Shown here: positions 40,214 to 50,592 of the stretch, in pieces
Position numbering within the stretch: position 1 is the stretch's first letter
How the letters are laid out: each line of letters opens with the position of its first letter
Source: Staphylococcus croceilyticus
Lineage (GTDB): Bacteria; Bacillota; Bacilli; Staphylococcales; Staphylococcaceae
Reading direction: 5' to 3'
NCBI RefSeq assembly: GCF_002902575.1
Contig: NZ_PPRD01000077.1
Coordinates: 21,337-85,336, forward strand
DNA: 64,000 nt
Position numbers and translations under genes: made by a program
The notes under the pieces: model-generated
Database searches by the model: none
Told to the model about the DNA's origin: nothing
The model's input: only the letters and a program-made list of their open reading frames with translations

Positions 40214-40443
40214 TGTTCACCTTGATGAATAATGATTACAGAATCAATTTCAGGAATATCAGGGAAATCAATTCGATCTTGGTCAGCTAGTTTTTTACCG
40301 CGACGTGTTTCACGTTCACCGTTAATTAAAACTTCATAATCTTGTAAGAACCATTTTGCTTGTCCACCAGACTCTATGATGCCTTCTGTTTTAAGAAATT
40401 GACCTAACGTGATGTCGCCATCAACTACGACTTCTTGAACCAA
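40210..40443 (-). CDS. yaaA: S4-domain RNA-binding protein YaaA
   Basis: 77 aa, an S4-like domain ([20 protein letters not shown] then [19 protein letters not shown]). The frame continues up to GTG 40452, but CGGAGTG overlaps that codon; TTG 40443 ([10 protein letters not shown]) is spaced correctly and matches the orthologues. In B. subtilis the homologue is involved in 50S assembly. Overlaps recF, so it is coupled to it. Confidence 0.92.
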   Translation of the reverse strand: MVQEVVVDGDITLGQFLKTEGIIESGGQAKWFLQDYEVLINGERETRRGKKLADQDRIDFPDIPEIDSVIIIHQGEQ

Positions 40444-40452
40444 AATAATCAC

Positions 40453-40838
40453 TCCGTTTCTTTATGTGTCATTAATATATTATACCTTTTTTAGGATTAA
40501 ATTTCATTTAAAATGGAATGTGAAACCGCTTACTTTAACAGAAGTTTTTTATAAGCCATTTTTGATTGAATTTTAGCTAGAATTTAAGAGGTTTGAAGCG
40601 GCTTTTTTGCTTTTTGAAAATGCTAATTTCATGAGTTGGAGATTTGCATATGTCCAATTTTTAATTTTAAGGCCTATTTTAGCTTAAAAATGAGAAAAAC
40701 AATATTTATCCACAAGTCATTAACTCTTTAGCCACAGTGAACGGCTGAGAGGGCTTAAAATGAATTTTCAAAGATAAATAAAAAGCAGGACGGAAATCTA
40801 ATCTATAAAAAGATTTCACTGTCCTGCTCTTATAGTTT
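40453..40838. other. Gap between dnaN and yaaA
   Basis: No gene. It contains one perfect DnaA box, TTATCCACA at 40706-40714, and the dnaN terminator at 40781-40831. The rest is AT-rich. Confidence 0.6.
40781..40831 (-). terminator. Terminator of dnaN
   Basis: Minus strand: AGCAGGACAGTGAAATCT and AGATTTCCGTCCTGCT form a long stem with a small mismatch, followed by TTTTTATTTAT. Confidence 0.85.
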
Positions 40839-41969
40839 CTAATATGTTCTGATTGGTAAGATCAATTGTGTCACTGAATCATCATTTTTAGGTTTAAGAA
40901 TGAATGGTTTCATTGTACCGAAGAATTCTACTTCAACTTCATCATTGTCGATGGCTTTTAAAGCGTCCATCATGTAACGAGAGTTGAACGAAATCTTTAA
41001 GTTGCCACCTTCAACATCAGTTGCTGTAACTTCTTCTTTTACAGTACCGATTTCAGGTGATGTTGAAGATAATTCCACTACTTCGTTGCCTGTACTTAAT
41101 TTAATAACGTTATTGCCGCCTTCGCGTGCAAGTAATGAAGCACGGTCGATTGCGTGATAAAACTCACCGTTGTTTAATCCTAATTTGATTTCATAATTCT
41201 CTGGGAATAAACGTGTCGTATCAGGATAATGTCCTTCTAGTAAACGAGAAATGAAGTTGACGTTACCTACTTTGAATAACACTTGGTTAGATGCAAAGAA
41301 GATATCAATGTCTTCATCGCTGTCACTCATAATTTTGTTTAATTCAGATAGTGCTTTACCTGGAATGATGACATTTTTGTTTTCAGACTCATCTTCAAGT
41401 TTTAACTTTCTTACAGCCAAGCGGTGTGAGTCAGTCGCAGTGCATATTAATTCATTATCTTGTATAAGCCAGTTCACACCAGTTAAGACTGGGCGTGTTT
41501 CTGAGGTGGACACTGCGAAATTTGTTTGCGCAATGATGTTTTTAAGTACTTTTACTGATAATTGAATTGCGTCATCACGTGAAACTTGTGGTAACAGTGG
41601 ATATTGATCAGGATCTAAACCACTTAAGTTAAACTCTGAATGACCTGATGTAATTAAAGTTTGGAACTGTTCATTTGTTGATAATTTTACGTCTTTACCT
41701 GGTAATTTTTTGATAATGTCTACAAAGAAACGACCAGGAAGTACTACAGAACCAGTTTCAGCAATAGTGACAATATCTTCACCATCTACTTGTTTAGGAA
41801 TAGTGATTTCAATAGAGATTTCAGAATCTGAACCAGTAAGAATCACTTCGTTATCTTTAGCGTCAATCTTGATACCTGTTAAGATTGGTAAAGTTGTTCT
41901 TGGTGAGATTGCTTTTAATGTGTCATTTAATTGAGTGATAAAATAATCTCTTTTAATTGTGAATTCCAT
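40839..41969 (-). CDS. dnaN: DNA polymerase III sliding clamp (beta subunit)
   Basis: 376 aa, three clamp subdomains. N-terminus MEFTIKRDYFITQLNDTLKA, the SETRPVLTGVNW segment and the C-terminal MKPFILKPKND...QLILPIRTY are diagnostic. AAGGAG precedes the ATG. Dimeric ring that tethers PolC/DnaE and recruits MutS, ligase and YabA. The dnaA-dnaN gap upstream contains the unwinding part of oriC. Confidence 0.98.
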   Translation of the reverse strand: MEFTIKRDYFITQLNDTLKAISPRTTLPILTGIKIDAKDNEVILTGSDSEISIEITIPKQVDGEDIVTIAETGSVVLPGRFFVDIIKKLPGKDVKLSTNEQFQTLITSGHSEFNLSGLDPDQYPLLPQVSRDDAIQLSVKVLKNIIAQTNFAVSTSETRPVLTGVNWLIQDNELICTATDSHRLAVRKLKLEDESENKNVIIPGKALSELNKIMSDSDEDIDIFFASNQVLFKVGNVNFISRLLEGHYPDTTRLFPENYEIKLGLNNGEFYHAIDRASLLAREGGNNVIKLSTGNEVVELSSTSPEIGTVKEEVTATDVEGGNLKISFNSRYMMDALKAIDNDEVEVEFFGTMKPFILKPKNDDSVTQLILPIRTY

Positions 41970-41995
41970 TATTAATCTAAACTCCTTCCAGTCGT

Positions 41996-42145
41996 TTATA
42001 TATAAATTATATAGGTTTTAAATTCATAGTAATAGTAGTAGGGCCTGTGGATTAGTGGATATCTTAGAAAAAGCCTTAAATGGCAAAGTTATACACATGT
42101 GGATAAACTGTTGATGGTGTGTATTACTTTTAAACATTATCCACA
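41996..42145. other. oriC: oriC unwinding module: AT-rich DUE, DnaA-trio, DnaA boxes
   Basis: From left to right: AT-rich stretch TTTATATATAAATTATAT (from 41996), then TAGTAATAGTAGTAG (42027-42041), repeats of 5'-TAG-3' spaced by three as in the DnaA-trio of B. subtilis, a GGGCC clamp, TGTGGATTA (42046) and AGTGGATAT (42054), then perfect boxes TGTGGATAA (42098-42106) and TTATCCACA (42137-42145). This order is that described for Firmicute origin opening, where DnaA spreads from the boxes onto the trio strand. Confidence 0.88.
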
Positions 42146-42243
42146 TATTCCTATTTTCATTTTAAAACAACGAAAGCCATTTTTAACTAAAAAATTTAGC
42201 TTCTAGATTCATTTTTTTATTTCCCACTTCAGAAGAATGTAAT

Positions 42244-42257
42244 CTGTTATATAACAG
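42244..42257. repeat. Perfect 14-bp palindrome after dnaA
   Basis: CTGTTATATAACAG lies 8 bp beyond the dnaA stop codon. It has no T tail, so it is not an obvious terminator. Confidence 0.5.
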
Positions 42258-42264
42258 TTACAAC

Positions 42265-43620
42265 TTATTGCTTACGAATTTCTTTCTCAAGATCTTCAAC
42301 TTCTTGTTTGAAAATGCTATCCGCTTTAATATCATTAGCAATTTTTTCATGAGCGTGAATGACTGTCGTATGATCGCGGCCACCAAATTCTTCACCAATT
42401 TTTGGTAATGAAAAATCAGTTAATTCTCTAGATAAGTACATTGCAATTTGGCGTGGGTAAGCAATAGATTTCGTACGTTTCTTCGCACTAAAGTCTTCAA
42501 TACGCACATTATAGTAATGACCCACAACTTTTTGAATATCTTGAATTGAAATCTTTTTAGATTTAGGAACTTGAATAATATCTTTAAGCGCTTCTGCTGC
42601 TAATTCTGTTGTGACAGGTCTTCCTTGAAGTTTTGAGTAAGCAAGTAAACGCGTTAAAGCCCCTTCTAATTCACGGATGTTAGATTGAATTTGATTTGCG
42701 ATATAATTCAACGCTTCTGCTGGGATTTCTAAATTCTCTTCTTCGATTTTCTTTTGAAGAATAGCCATACGAGTTTCATAATCAGGTGGCGTAATATCAA
42801 CGATTAAGCCCCATTCAAAGCGTGAACGTAAGCGATCTTCAAGCTTTGCAATTTCTTTAGGTGGGCGATCACTTGAAATAACAATTTGTTTTTTATTTTG
42901 ATGTAACTCATTAAAAGTATGGAAGAATTCTTCTTGTGTTTGCTCTTTGTTCTGAATAAATTGAATGTCATCAATCAGTAAAACATCAATATTTCTATAT
43001 TTCTCTCTGAATGCTTCAGGTTCATTGTTACGAATAGATTTAATGAAGTCATTAGTAAATTTCTCACTAGAGGTATAAAGCACTTTAGCATTAGGTTGAT
43101 TACTTAATACATGATGTCCAATCGCATGCATTAAATGCGTTTTACCTAAACCAACGCCCCCGTAAATAAATAAAGGATTATAGGCTTGAGCTGGTGCTTC
43201 AGCCACAGCTAAGCTTGCAGCATGAGGAAAACGGTTGCCAGGTCCAATAACGAAAGTATCAAACGTGTTATGAGTATCGAATTGATCAGTACCTTCATGA
43301 GGGTCTTCAATTGTTTGAGTTTTAGTTTCTTTCGGTTTAGAAGACTTGCGACTGCTTTCATCGAGTTCAGCTAACTGTGCAGCAGTGAAAAATTTAGGAT
43401 CAACTTCATCACCAATAATATCTTTCATAATACTTTGTATAACGTCTTTGTAATTTGAATTTAGCCAATTAGCATAAAATTCATCAATGACATAAATATA
43501 TGCAACATTATCGCGAATTTCTTTGAGTTCTGTATCTTTTAAAAACGTATTAAAAGTAGTCTTTGAGATTTCTGTTTGAGCAACCTCTAATACCTTTTTC
43601 CAAATTTCTTGTTCTGACAT
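42265..43620 (-). CDS. dnaA: Chromosomal replication initiator DnaA
   Basis: 451 aa. Domain I (~1-80), variable linker with polar residues (~85-115), AAA+ domain III with Walker [17 protein letters not shown] and Walker [11 protein letters not shown], and domain IV with the DnaA-box recognition motif [15 protein letters not shown]. Binds DnaA boxes on both sides of its own gene and melts the DUE. ATG 43620 has GATGGAG upstream. Likely autoregulated through the boxes in its promoter. Confidence 0.98.
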   Translation of the reverse strand: MSEQEIWKKVLEVAQTEISKTTFNTFLKDTELKEIRDNVAYIYVIDEFYANWLNSNYKDVIQSIMKDIIGDEVDPKFFTAAQLAELDESSRKSSKPKETKTQTIEDPHEGTDQFDTHNTFDTFVIGPGNRFPHAASLAVAEAPAQAYNPLFIYGGVGLGKTHLMHAIGHHVLSNQPNAKVLYTSSEKFTNDFIKSIRNNEPEAFREKYRNIDVLLIDDIQFIQNKEQTQEEFFHTFNELHQNKKQIVISSDRPPKEIAKLEDRLRSRFEWGLIVDITPPDYETRMAILQKKIEEENLEIPAEALNYIANQIQSNIRELEGALTRLLAYSKLQGRPVTTELAAEALKDIIQVPKSKKISIQDIQKVVGHYYNVRIEDFSAKKRTKSIAYPRQIAMYLSRELTDFSLPKIGEEFGGRDHTTVIHAHEKIANDIKADSIFKQEVEDLEKEIRKQ

Positions 43621-43652
43621 ATATAAACTCCATCTTTCTATAAATTTAAGAC

Positions 43653-43958
43653 TTATACACAGAAATTAGAACGAGTGGATAAAAATAATCACAGCATGTT
43701 AATAATTATCCACAAGTTAATAACAATCGGTGGATAACTTTAGGTATGCTATGATTTATTCACACTAATTATGTATATAAAATCTATAAATAAATCCTGT
43801 AAAAATAATGAGTTAGACGACTTATCCACACAATTATACTTTTTAACTAGGATAGATGTCAATCGGCTGTGAATATGTTGTTAAATTCGGTATAAAGTTG
43901 TGAATATTAGCTTGATTATCCACAATATTTTCAATACTATTTGTGAATAAGTGGATAA
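43653..43958. other. oriC: oriC DnaA-box cluster upstream of dnaA
   Basis: Seven boxes: TTATACACA (43653), AGTGGATAA (43674), TTATCCACA (43706), GGTGGATAA (43729), TTATCCACA (43822), TTATCCACA (43916) and AGTGGATAA (43950), plus a TTGTGAATAA near-match at 43941. Three are perfect. Together with the dnaA-dnaN module this makes a bipartite origin; the dnaA promoter must lie among these boxes. Confidence 0.93.
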
Positions 43959-44140
43959 AATTAAGTGTTATTTTTCAGAAGCTGAAAATGTACTATAACA
44001 GTTTTGGGAAATAATTTATAAACGTGTATTAAAAATGAATAAAATTGCTTTGATAATGAGGAACTACAAATGTATAAATATTAATAATGAAGAAAAAGCA
44101 AATTTTAATAAAAAAATGTAGGGTTGCTTTTAAATGCTGC

Positions 44141-44169
44141 TTGCTTTATAAATGGTAATTTGTTATATT
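44141..44169 (+). promoter_or_regulatory. Candidate promoter of rpmH
   Basis: TTGCTT (44141-44146), 17-bp spacer, TATATT (44164-44169), on the strand leaving oriC to the right. A 145-nt leader follows before the rpmH start. Confidence 0.55.
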
Positions 44170-44313
44170 GTAGTAGTTGCTTGAATTATGACTAGATAAA
44201 ATTTAATTAAATCAAGAATTCTGATATCAGAAAGTATAATTTATCTATTAAAATAATCAGGTTCATTCAGACTTAATAATGAACTGGATAATAAGTAGAT
44301 GGAGGTGTTTTGC

Positions 44314-44451
44314 ATGGTAAAACGTACTTATCAACCAAATAAACGTAAACATAGTAAAGTTCATGGTTTCAGAAAACGCATGAGCACTAAAAATGGCCGT
44401 AAAGTTTTAGCGCGTCGTCGTCGTAAAGGCCGTAAAGTTTTATCAGCATAA
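44314..44451 (+). CDS. rpmH: 50S ribosomal protein L34
   Basis: 45 aa, extremely basic: [20 protein letters not shown] followed by [21 protein letters not shown], then VLSA. GGAGGTG lies 7 nt before the ATG. First gene of the right replichore, transcribed away from oriC and conserved next to rnpA. Hairpin terminator immediately follows, so rnpA may be made by read-through or its own promoter. Confidence 0.98.
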
Positions 44452-44482
44452 GATCACTGACTTCTCAGTGGTCTTTTTTTTC
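44451..44482 (+). terminator. Terminator/attenuator between rpmH and rnpA
   Basis: AGATCACTGA and TCAGTGGTCT pair around CTTC, followed by a run of seven or more T. Confidence 0.9.
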
Positions 44483-44586
44483 GTTTGAAAGGTAATTAAA
44501 ATAAAGTAAAGTGCCGATTCAAACGCAGATAATTATATAAATAGGTAAATTTAAAGCAAAGATTAAAATAAGCGAGTGATGTAAAC

Positions 44587-44931
44587 GTGGAGAAGGCGTA
44601 TCGTATAAAAAAGAATACGGATTTCCAAACTATTTATAAAAAAGGTAAATCCGTAGCAAACAGACAGTTCGTAGTTTACACCTATAATAGTAATAATGAA
44701 CATTTTCGCTTAGGAATTAGCGTATCTAAAAAACTAGGAAATGCCGTAACTAGAAATAGAATCAAAAGAGCTATCAGAGAAAATTTTAAAGTACACAAAC
44801 AAGATCTCATTGCTCGCGATATTATTGTAATAGCAAGACAACCTGCGAAAGATATGTCGACATTAGAAATTCAAGGCAGTTTAGAACACGTATTGAAGAT
44901 TGCGAAAGTATTTAATAAGAAGATAAAATAA
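44587..44931 (+). CDS. rnpA: Ribonuclease P protein component
   Basis: 114 aa basic protein that assists RNase P RNA in tRNA 5' maturation. The RNR-box region SKKLGNAVTRNRIKRAIREN and N-terminal MEKAYRIKKNTDFQ are conserved. Start is GTG 44587, with a weak GAGTGATG upstream. Linked to rpmH as in nearly all bacteria. Confidence 0.97.
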   Translation: MEKAYRIKKNTDFQTIYKKGKSVANRQFVVYTYNSNNEHFRLGISVSKKLGNAVTRNRIKRAIRENFKVHKQDLIARDIIVIARQPAKDMSTLEIQGSLEHVLKIAKVFNKKIK

Positions 44932-44943
44932 ATTGCTAATATT

Positions 44944-44993
44944 AGACGTTCTTCAGTCTAACTTCAGACAACCCGTAGTCTTACTTAATTGCG
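44944..44993. repeat. Short dispersed repeat after rnpA
   Basis: TTCTTCAGTCTAACTTCAGA continues CAACCCGTAGTCTTACTTAA then TTGCGG. It is related in reverse complement to 30763-30808, and its CCGTAGTCTTA word recurs at 20703. It may be a small hairpin-forming repeat; function unknown. Confidence 0.4.
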
Positions 44994-45078
44994 GTAAATC
45001 AAGATATTCGCATTTTCAAAAGAAACAAATTACAATGTTATAATGAAATTTTACTTGGATAAGGAGGCGAGGATAATC

Positions 45079-46458
45079 ATGGATTTTGATACAATAACTA
45101 GTATTTCAACGCCAATGGGTGAGGGTGCTATTGGTATTGTCCGTTTATCTGGACCACAAGCAGTAGAAATTGGAGATAAGCTATATAAAGGAAAGAAAAA
45201 ATTAGAAGACGTAGATTCACATACAATTAACTATGGGCATATTGTAGACCCAGAAACAAATGAAGTGGTCGAAGAAGTAATGATTTCTGTGTTACGTGCG
45301 CCAAGAACATTCACGCGTGAAGATATTATTGAAATCAACTGTCACGGTGGTATTTTAACAATTAACCGTATTTTAGAACTTACAATGACACATGGTGCTC
45401 GAATGGCAGAGCCAGGCGAATATACAAAGCGTGCTTTCCTTAATGGACGTATTGATTTATCTCAAGCTGAAGCGGTAATGGATTTCATTCGTTCTAAAAC
45501 AGATCGCGCTTCTAAAGTGGCAATGAACCAAATTGAAGGTCGTTTAAGTGATTTAATTAAACGCCAACGTCAATCTATCTTAGAAATTCTCGCACAAGTA
45601 GAAGTGAATATCGATTATCCAGAATATGATGATGTTGAAGATGCGACGACTGAATTCTTATTAGAACAGTCTAAGAAAATCAAAAATGAAATTAACCTTC
45701 TGTTAGAAACTGGAACACAAGGTAAAATCATGAGAGAAGGTCTTTCAACAGTTATTGTAGGTAAACCAAACGTAGGTAAATCTTCAATGTTAAATAACCT
45801 TATTCAAGATAATAAAGCCATTGTAACGGAAGTCGCAGGTACGACACGTGATGTATTAGAAGAATACGTTAATGTACGTGGTGTACCATTAAGATTAGTG
45901 GATACGGCAGGTATTCGTGACACTGAAGATATAGTAGAAAAAATCGGTGTAGAACGTTCGCGTAAAGCATTAAGTGAAGCAGATTTAATACTTTTCGTGC
46001 TTAATAATAATGAACCATTAACACAAGAAGATCGCACATTGTATGAAGTTATTAAAAATGAAGATGCGATTGTTATTGTTAATAAAACTGATTTAGAACA
46101 AAAATTAGATATTGCAGAAGTGAAAGAAATGATTGGCGATACACCACTTATTCAAACGTCTATGCTGAAACAAGAGGGTATCGATGAATTAGAAATTCAA
46201 ATTAGAGATTTATTCTTTGGTGGCGAAGTTCAAAACCAAGACATGACATATGTTTCTAACTCAAGACACATTTCGTTATTAAAACAAGCAAGACATGCCA
46301 TTCAAGATGCTATTGATGCAGCTGAATCAGGTATTCCAATGGATATGGTTCAAATCGATTTAACTCGTACTTGGGAATTACTTGGTGAAATTATTGGTGA
46401 ATCTGCAAGTGATGAATTAATCGATCAATTATTTAGTCAATTCTGTTTAGGTAAATAG
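45079..46458 (+). CDS. mnmE: tRNA modification GTPase MnmE
   Basis: 459 aa. With MnmG it installs the (carboxymethyl)aminomethyl group at wobble U34. N-terminal tetrahydrofolate-binding domain ([17 protein letters not shown]), helical domain, G domain (G1 [10 protein letters not shown]3 DTAGI, G4 NKTD) and the C-terminal CLGK with the essential Cys. The open frame begins at 45043, but AAGGAGG at 45061 serves ATG 45079, giving the family length. Confidence 0.98.
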   Translation: MDFDTITSISTPMGEGAIGIVRLSGPQAVEIGDKLYKGKKKLEDVDSHTINYGHIVDPETNEVVEEVMISVLRAPRTFTREDIIEINCHGGILTINRILELTMTHGARMAEPGEYTKRAFLNGRIDLSQAEAVMDFIRSKTDRASKVAMNQIEGRLSDLIKRQRQSILEILAQVEVNIDYPEYDDVEDATTEFLLEQSKKIKNEINLLLETGTQGKIMREGLSTVIVGKPNVGKSSMLNNLIQDNKAIVTEVAGTTRDVLEEYVNVRGVPLRLVDTAGIRDTEDIVEKIGVERSRKALSEADLILFVLNNNEPLTQEDRTLYEVIKNEDAIVIVNKTDLEQKLDIAEVKEMIGDTPLIQTSMLKQEGIDELEIQIRDLFFGGEVQNQDMTYVSNSRHISLLKQARHAIQDAIDAAESGIPMDMVQIDLTRTWELLGEIIGESASDELIDQLFSQFCLGK

Positions 46459-46547
46459 TTATTAATAAATATTAAAAAAATGAGACGGTAGGGTGTCTTA
46501 ATTTTCATAAATAAAAAATGTAGGAATATATGAAGGAGGTCAATAAA

Positions 46548-48425
46548 GTGGTTCAAGAATATGATGTAATTGTCATTGGAGCAGGTCATGCTGGGATTGA
46601 AGCAGGCTTAGCTTCAGCAAGACGTGGCGCTAAAACATTAATGTTAACAATTAACTTAGATAATATCGCCTTTATGCCATGTAACCCATCAGTAGGGGGA
46701 CCAGCTAAAGGTATCGTAGTACGGGAGATTGACGCATTAGGTGGCCAAATGGCGAAAGCGATTGATAAAACGCACATTCAAATGCGTATGTTAAATACTG
46801 GGAAAGGCCCAGCAGTACGTGCGTTAAGAGCGCAAGCGGATAAAGTGTTATATCAACAAGAAATGAAACGCGTGATTGAAGATGAAGAGAATTTAGATAT
46901 CATGCAAGGCATGGTAGATGAATTAATTATTGAAGATAACGAAGTTAAAGGTGTGCGCACAAATATTGGAACAGAATATCGTTCGAAAGCGGTTGTCATT
47001 ACTACAGGTACATTCTTACGTGGTGAGATTATCTTAGGTAACATGAAGTATTCAAGTGGCCCGAACCATCAACTTCCTTCCATTACTTTAGCTGATAATT
47101 TAAGAGAACTTGGCTTTGAAGTCGTTCGCTTTAAAACAGGTACACCACCACGTGTGAATTCTAAAACAATTGATTATTCTAAGACAGAAATTCAACCTGG
47201 TGACGACGTAGGACGTGCGTTTAGCTTTGAAACAACAGAATATATTTTAGATCAACTTCCATGTTGGTTAACGTATACAAATGATAAAACGCATAAAGTA
47301 ATCGATGATAATTTACATTTATCAGCTATGTACTCAGGAATGATTAAAGGTACTGGCCCACGTTACTGCCCATCAATTGAAGATAAATTTGTGCGTTTCA
47401 ACGATAAACCTAGACACCAACTTTTCCTAGAGCCTGAAGGTCGCAATACGAATGAAGTGTATGTGCAAGGTTTATCTACGAGTCTTCCAGAACACGTGCA
47501 ACGCGAAATGTTAGCAACGATTCCTGGTCTTGAAAAGGCGGACATGATGCGTGCAGGTTATGCCATTGAATATGACGCAATTGTGCCAACGCAATTATGG
47601 CCAACATTAGAAACTAAAATGATTAAAAACTTATATACTGCGGGTCAAATTAACGGTACGTCAGGATACGAAGAAGCGGCAGGCCAAGGTATCATGGCTG
47701 GTATTAACGCTGCAGGTAAAGTTTTAGGTACAGGCGAAAAAATCTTAAGCCGTTCAGACGCTTATATTGGCGTGTTAATCGACGACTTAGTAACAAAAGG
47801 TACAAACGAACCTTATCGTCTATTAACGTCTCGTGCTGAATATCGTTTATTACTTCGCCATGATAATGCAGACCTACGTTTAACTGATGTAGGTCATGAA
47901 TTAGGCATGATTTCAGAAGAACGTTATGCGCGCTTTAACGAAAAACGTCAACAAATTGAAGACGAAATCGAACGTTTAACAAATATTCGTATCAAACCTA
48001 ATGAGCACACACAATCTGTTATTGAAGCAAATGGTGGTTCACGTCTTAAAGATGGTATCTTAGCTATTGATTTATTACGTCGTCCTGAAATGAGCTATGA
48101 CACAATCTTAGAAATCTTAGAAGAAGATCATAAACTACCTGAAGCGGTTGAAGAACAAGTTGAAATTCAAACGAAATATGAAGGTTATATCAATAAATCA
48201 TTACAACAAGTTGAAAAAGTAAAACGTATGGAAGAGAAAAAAATTCCAGAAGACTTAGATTACAGTAAAGTGGATAGTTTGGCGACTGAAGCTCGTGAAA
48301 AATTAGCTGAAGTTAAACCATTAAATATTGCGCAAGCATCACGTATTTCAGGCGTAAATCCAGCAGATATCTCAATCTTACTTGTTTATTTAGAACAAGG
48401 TAAATTGCAAAGGGTGAAAAGTTAA
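46548..48425 (+). CDS. mnmG: tRNA uridine-5-carboxymethylaminomethyl modification enzyme MnmG (GidA)
   Basis: 625 aa FAD- and NADH-dependent partner of MnmE. FAD motif [19 protein letters not shown], the [11 protein letters not shown] catalytic Cys region, [13 protein letters not shown] and the C-terminal MnmE-binding region ([11 protein letters not shown]). ATG 46530 overlaps the AAGGAGGT ribosome binding site; GTG 46548 ([11 protein letters not shown]) is correctly spaced and matches orthologues. The stop overlaps the rsmG start by one base. Confidence 0.98.
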   Translation: MVQEYDVIVIGAGHAGIEAGLASARRGAKTLMLTINLDNIAFMPCNPSVGGPAKGIVVREIDALGGQMAKAIDKTHIQMRMLNTGKGPAVRALRAQADKVLYQQEMKRVIEDEENLDIMQGMVDELIIEDNEVKGVRTNIGTEYRSKAVVITTGTFLRGEIILGNMKYSSGPNHQLPSITLADNLRELGFEVVRFKTGTPPRVNSKTIDYSKTEIQPGDDVGRAFSFETTEYILDQLPCWLTYTNDKTHKVIDDNLHLSAMYSGMIKGTGPRYCPSIEDKFVRFNDKPRHQLFLEPEGRNTNEVYVQGLSTSLPEHVQREMLATIPGLEKADMMRAGYAIEYDAIVPTQLWPTLETKMIKNLYTAGQINGTSGYEEAAGQGIMAGINAAGKVLGTGEKILSRSDAYIGVLIDDLVTKGTNEPYRLLTSRAEYRLLLRHDNADLRLTDVGHELGMISEERYARFNEKRQQIEDEIERLTNIRIKPNEHTQSVIEANGGSRLKDGILAIDLLRRPEMSYDTILEILEEDHKLPEAVEEQVEIQTKYEGYINKSLQQVEKVKRMEEKKIPEDLDYSKVDSLATEAREKLAEVKPLNIAQASRISGVNPADISILLVYLEQGKLQRVKS

Positions 48426-49147
48426 TGAGTGGCGTAGAATGGCTAGCTAAAGAATTAAGTGAACATGGAATTGAATTATCAGATAAACAAAAAGAACAAT
48501 TTGAAACGTATTATCAATTGCTTGTTGAATGGAATGAAAAAATGAATTTAACAAGTATTACGGATGAACATGAAGTTTATCTGAAGCATTTCTATGATTC
48601 AATTACACCAAGCTTTTATTATGACTTTAACCAGCCACTTGCCATCTGTGATGTAGGGGCAGGTGCTGGTTTCCCAAGTATTCCACTGAAAATTGTTTAT
48701 CCAGAGTTAAAAGTAACGATTGTCGATTCTTTAAATAAACGTATTCAATTCTTGAATCATTTAGCAGCTGAGCTTGGTTTAACGGAAGTAAGCTTTGTTC
48801 ACGATCGTGCCGAATTATTTGGTAAAGGTGCTAATCGAGAAACTTATGATGTTGTAACAGCACGTGCTGTAGCAAGATTAACTGTTTTAAGTGAGTTATG
48901 TTTACCTCTTGTTAAAAAGGGAGGACATTTCATCGCATTGAAGTCTTCAAAAGGAGAAGAAGAGTTAGAAGAAGCGCATTATGGGATTGGTATTTTAGGT
49001 GGTGTCTTCAGCGATTCTTATACATTCGACTTACCTGAAGAGGCTGGCGAAAGACAGATGATTATTATTGATAAACGTCGTCAAACGTCTAAGAAGTATC
49101 CTAGAAAGCCCGGTACGCCTAATAAATCTCCTTTATTAGAAAATTAA
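48425..49147 (+). CDS. rsmG: 16S rRNA (guanine527-N7)-methyltransferase RsmG (GidB)
   Basis: 240 aa Rossmann methyltransferase that makes m7G527 in 16S rRNA; loss gives low-level streptomycin resistance. SAM motif [27 protein letters not shown] and TARAVARL are intact. The ATG overlaps the mnmG stop (TAATG), so translation is coupled. The C-terminal tail is basic. Confidence 0.98.
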   Translation: MSGVEWLAKELSEHGIELSDKQKEQFETYYQLLVEWNEKMNLTSITDEHEVYLKHFYDSITPSFYYDFNQPLAICDVGAGAGFPSIPLKIVYPELKVTIVDSLNKRIQFLNHLAAELGLTEVSFVHDRAELFGKGANRETYDVVTARAVARLTVLSELCLPLVKKGGHFIALKSSKGEEELEEAHYGIGILGGVFSDSYTFDLPEEAGERQMIIIDKRRQTSKKYPRKPGTPNKSPLLEN

Positions 49148-49192
49148 TCATAAAGACATGATAAAATTAATTTTAAGAGGAGTGAATGGATA

Positions 49193-50032
49193 ATGAAAAA
49201 ACCTTTTTCAAAATTGTTTGGTTTAAAAAATAAAGAGGACATCGTTGGCTACATTGAAGAAGACCGTAATTCAAGTGTTGAATCCATTCAAATAGAGCGT
49301 ATCGTTCCCAATCGCTATCAACCTAGACAAGTGTTTGATGCGAGCAAGATTGAGGAATTGGCAGAATCGATTGATGAACACGGGCTATTACAGCCAATTG
49401 TCGTACGTCCTATCGAAGAAGACATGTACGAAATTATAGCTGGGGAACGCCGTTTCAGAGCATTACAGTCGTTGCATAAAGCTCAAGCAGACGTCATTAT
49501 TCGCCATATGAATGACGAAGAAACAGCAGTGGTTGCGTTGATTGAGAATATTCAACGTGAAAACTTGTCTGCGGTAGAAGAAGCGGAAGCTTATAAAAAG
49601 TTACTTGAGATTGGCGAAACAACACAAAGTGAACTTGCGAAAAGCTTAGGTAAAAGCCAAAGCTTTATTGCGAATAAACTAAGATTACTTAAATTAGCGC
49701 CAAAAGTAATTATGCGTTTACGAGAAGGTAAAATTTCAGAGCGTCATGCCCGCGCGGTTCTATCTCTTGAACACGAAGAACAAGAAAAGCTAATTGAACA
49801 AGTGATAAGCCAAAAATTAAATGTGAAACAAACAGAAGCCCGCGTTAAACAAAAAGTCGGACCTGAAAAAGTTAAAGCTCAGAACTTCCAATTTGAGAAA
49901 GATTTAACACAAGCCCGAGATGAAGTGGGAAAAAGCATACAAGCTATCGAATCATCAGGTATACGCGTAGAACAACGCGATAAAGATCATGATGATTATT
50001 ATGAAATTAAAATTAAAATATATAAAAAGTAA
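49193..50032 (+). CDS. noc: Nucleoid occlusion protein Noc (ParB-like CTPase)
   Basis: 279 aa. N-terminal amphipathic membrane-targeting segment (MKKPFSKLFGLKNK), ParB/CTP-binding domain (QPRQVFDASKIEELAESIDE, AGERRFRAL, ENIQRENLSAVEEA), helix-turn-helix TQSELAKSLGKSQSFIANKL and dimerisation C-terminus. Prevents FtsZ ring formation over the nucleoid; binds NBS sites rather than parS. I saw no NBS (ATTTCCCGGGAAAT) in the window. AGGAGTG precedes the ATG. Located right after rsmG, as in Bacillus. Confidence 0.95.
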   Translation: MKKPFSKLFGLKNKEDIVGYIEEDRNSSVESIQIERIVPNRYQPRQVFDASKIEELAESIDEHGLLQPIVVRPIEEDMYEIIAGERRFRALQSLHKAQADVIIRHMNDEETAVVALIENIQRENLSAVEEAEAYKKLLEIGETTQSELAKSLGKSQSFIANKLRLLKLAPKVIMRLREGKISERHARAVLSLEHEEQEKLIEQVISQKLNVKQTEARVKQKVGPEKVKAQNFQFEKDLTQARDEVGKSIQAIESSGIRVEQRDKDHDDYYEIKIKIYKK

Positions 50033-50036
50033 GTAT

Positions 50037-50077
50037 AAATCTCCTTTTAGTGCGATAACTTAAAGGAGATTTTTTTA
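50037..50077 (+). terminator. Terminator of the mnmEG-rsmG-noc unit
   Basis: AAATCTCCTTTTAGT and ACTTAAAGGAGATTT form a stem with a loop, then a run of T, 5 nt after the noc stop. Confidence 0.9.
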
Positions 50078-50161
50078 AATAAGGATTTAAAATACCAGTT
50101 AAATAAATTGGATATTAATGATTTTTTAGTTGTTTACATACCTGAATTTTAGATTTACAAT

Positions 50162-50191
50162 ATTATTAAACGAAACGTTTCGTTTAATAAT
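50162..50191. promoter_or_regulatory. Perfect 30-bp palindromic operator before the DUF3147 pair
   Basis: ATTATTAAACGAAAC is followed directly by its exact reverse complement GTTTCGTTTAATAAT. It lies 20 bp upstream of the chosen start of the first gene. A TetR-family regulator is encoded as the third gene of this unit and is the natural ligand (inference), implying negative autoregulation. Confidence 0.85.
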
Positions 50192-50211
50192 TGAAGAAGA
50201 AGGGTTTCAAA

Positions 50212-50574
50212 GTGTTCGGGATATCAATTTCAAGTTCTATACTTCATTTTGTGATTGGCGGATTGGCAGTCGCCGTTGCCTCTATTATGGCTGAAAAGGT
50301 TGGAGGTAAAATTGGAGGCATTATCGCAACTATGCCTGCAGTCTACCTCGCAGCTATAATCGCATTAGCAATAGACCATCGTGGCGATAAACTTGTTCAA
50401 ATGTCTATTCATTTAAGTGCTGGCGCGGTTATCGGCATCATTTCATGTATTATTACTGTCTTTTTAACTTCTCTCTATATTAGTAAAAGAGATTATAAAC
50501 GAGGTACGATTTTTGCATTAATTTGCTGGGTCGTTATTTCACTTTCTATCTTTGCAGTTAGACATATTTCGTAA
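50212..50574 (+). CDS. DUF3147 family membrane protein (first of pair)
   Basis: 120 aa with four hydrophobic helices, including HFVIGGLAVAVASIMAEKVG, IIATMPAVYLAAIIALAI and IISCIITVFLTSLY. A TTG at 50191 would place the start inside the operator with no SD, while GTG 50212 has GAAGAAGGG 7 nt upstream. The tandem arrangement with a similar small protein, and small four-helix size, suggests a heteromeric membrane transporter of unknown substrate (inference). Confidence 0.7.
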   Translation: MFGISISSSILHFVIGGLAVAVASIMAEKVGGKIGGIIATMPAVYLAAIIALAIDHRGDKLVQMSIHLSAGAVIGIISCIITVFLTSLYISKRDYKRGTIFALICWVVISLSIFAVRHIS

Positions 50575-50592
50575 TAGTTGGAGGCATTTTCA

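Noticed and set aside
49193..50032. Annotation of noc as parB/spo0J
   Set aside because: Position directly after rsmG, the N-terminal membrane-targeting segment and the 279-aa length fit Noc.
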